A DNA stretch of 64,000 nt from Ascarosepion bandense (lineage: Eukaryota; Mollusca; Cephalopoda; Sepiida; Sepiidae): positions 1,853,501 through 1,917,500 of the forward strand of contig JBBBDQ010001922.1 in NCBI GenBank assembly GCA_037127315.1, read 5' to 3'. Each line of letters opens with the position of its first letter. The first letter of the stretch is position 1. The notes beneath the pieces were generated by a model, which saw nothing but the letters and a program-made list of their open reading frames with translations, did not search any database and was not told the origin of the DNA. Position numbers and translations under genes: made by a program. Shown here piece after piece: positions 63,921-64,000 of the stretch.

Positions 63921-64000
63921 TGATAGTGATCTTTATCTTTGTATTCCGGATGACAACTGATAAAATTGAGCTGCGAATTTTGATTCATTGCTGCTGAAAG

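Overview
The window looks like repeat-dominated, AT-rich intergenic DNA from an animal, most probably a cephalopod mollusc such as an octopus. That placement is inference. It rests on very dense (TA)n, (GATA)n and (CTTT)n microsatellites, several tRNA-derived SINE families, degraded non-LTR retrotransposons of mollusc-like type, Penelope-like element fragments and Helitron-like repeats. I found no intact host protein-coding gene, no genuine tRNA or rRNA gene, and nothing prokaryotic. Nearly every open reading frame is a microsatellite translation or an antisense shadow of a transposon relic.

The most striking content is a large set of hammerhead ribozyme (HHR) motifs: about 30 sites in at least nine sequence families, with about a dozen apparently intact. 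The core is CUGANGA, a stem II hairpin, GAAA, stem III, a UH cleavage site, and stem I closing the two ends. The best are at 11390-11446(+), 33226-33280(+), 33329-33385(-), 49882-49936(-) and 53522-53578(-). They sit in three contexts. (1) A tRNA-headed SINE-like unit (here called S; about 200-305 bp) ends in an HHR; at least nine copies or pieces are present, including a tandem dimer at 37405-37829 whose two cleavage sites are 305 nt apart. (2) Foldback elements of several unrelated sequences carry an HHR in each arm on opposite strands (3035-3270, 4840-5097, 13052-13440, 15335-16085, 32498-33110, 33305-33505, 51337-51472, 54695-54825). (3) Solo copies in dispersed elements usually abut a (TA)n tract. 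Many of these HHRs have a stem III that is a perfect, loopless palindrome, which favours dimeric folding. Two Penelope-like GIY-YIG fragments lie on the minus strand (24130-24425 and 33690-34060), the second beside an HHR foldback, as expected for Penelope-like elements.

Other layers: LINE-alpha (CR1/Jockey-like reverse transcriptase C-terminus plus a characteristic 3' tail, about 14 tails), whose 3' UTR has expanded into different tandem arrays in different copies; LINE-beta (RTE-like, (GAA)n-type tail), longest at 27190-28480; SINE-A, SINE-C and SINE-D; Helitron-like units ending in a hairpin plus CTAG-T; Tc1-like transposon relics and MITEs; and satellites of 85, 108, 117, 173, 63, 27 and about 14 bp.

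Layout: 1-3 kb unique sequence and the 85-bp satellite; 3-16 kb HHR foldbacks, Helitron-like repeats and LINE/SINE debris; 16-32 kb LINEs, the 108-bp array, the first Penelope-like fragment and the LINE-beta reverse transcriptase; 32-45 kb the richest HHR zone, the second Penelope-like fragment, large GATA and CTTT blocks, and an inverted duplication around the S dimer; 45-48 kb Tc1 and the 117-bp satellite split by a LINE; 49-55 kb a second HHR zone; 55-64 kb a minisatellite, SINE-A, LINEs, a Helitron-like element and a GATA block. Family names (LINE-alpha, S and so on) are local labels. All ribozyme calls come from folding by eye, with no covariance-model search.
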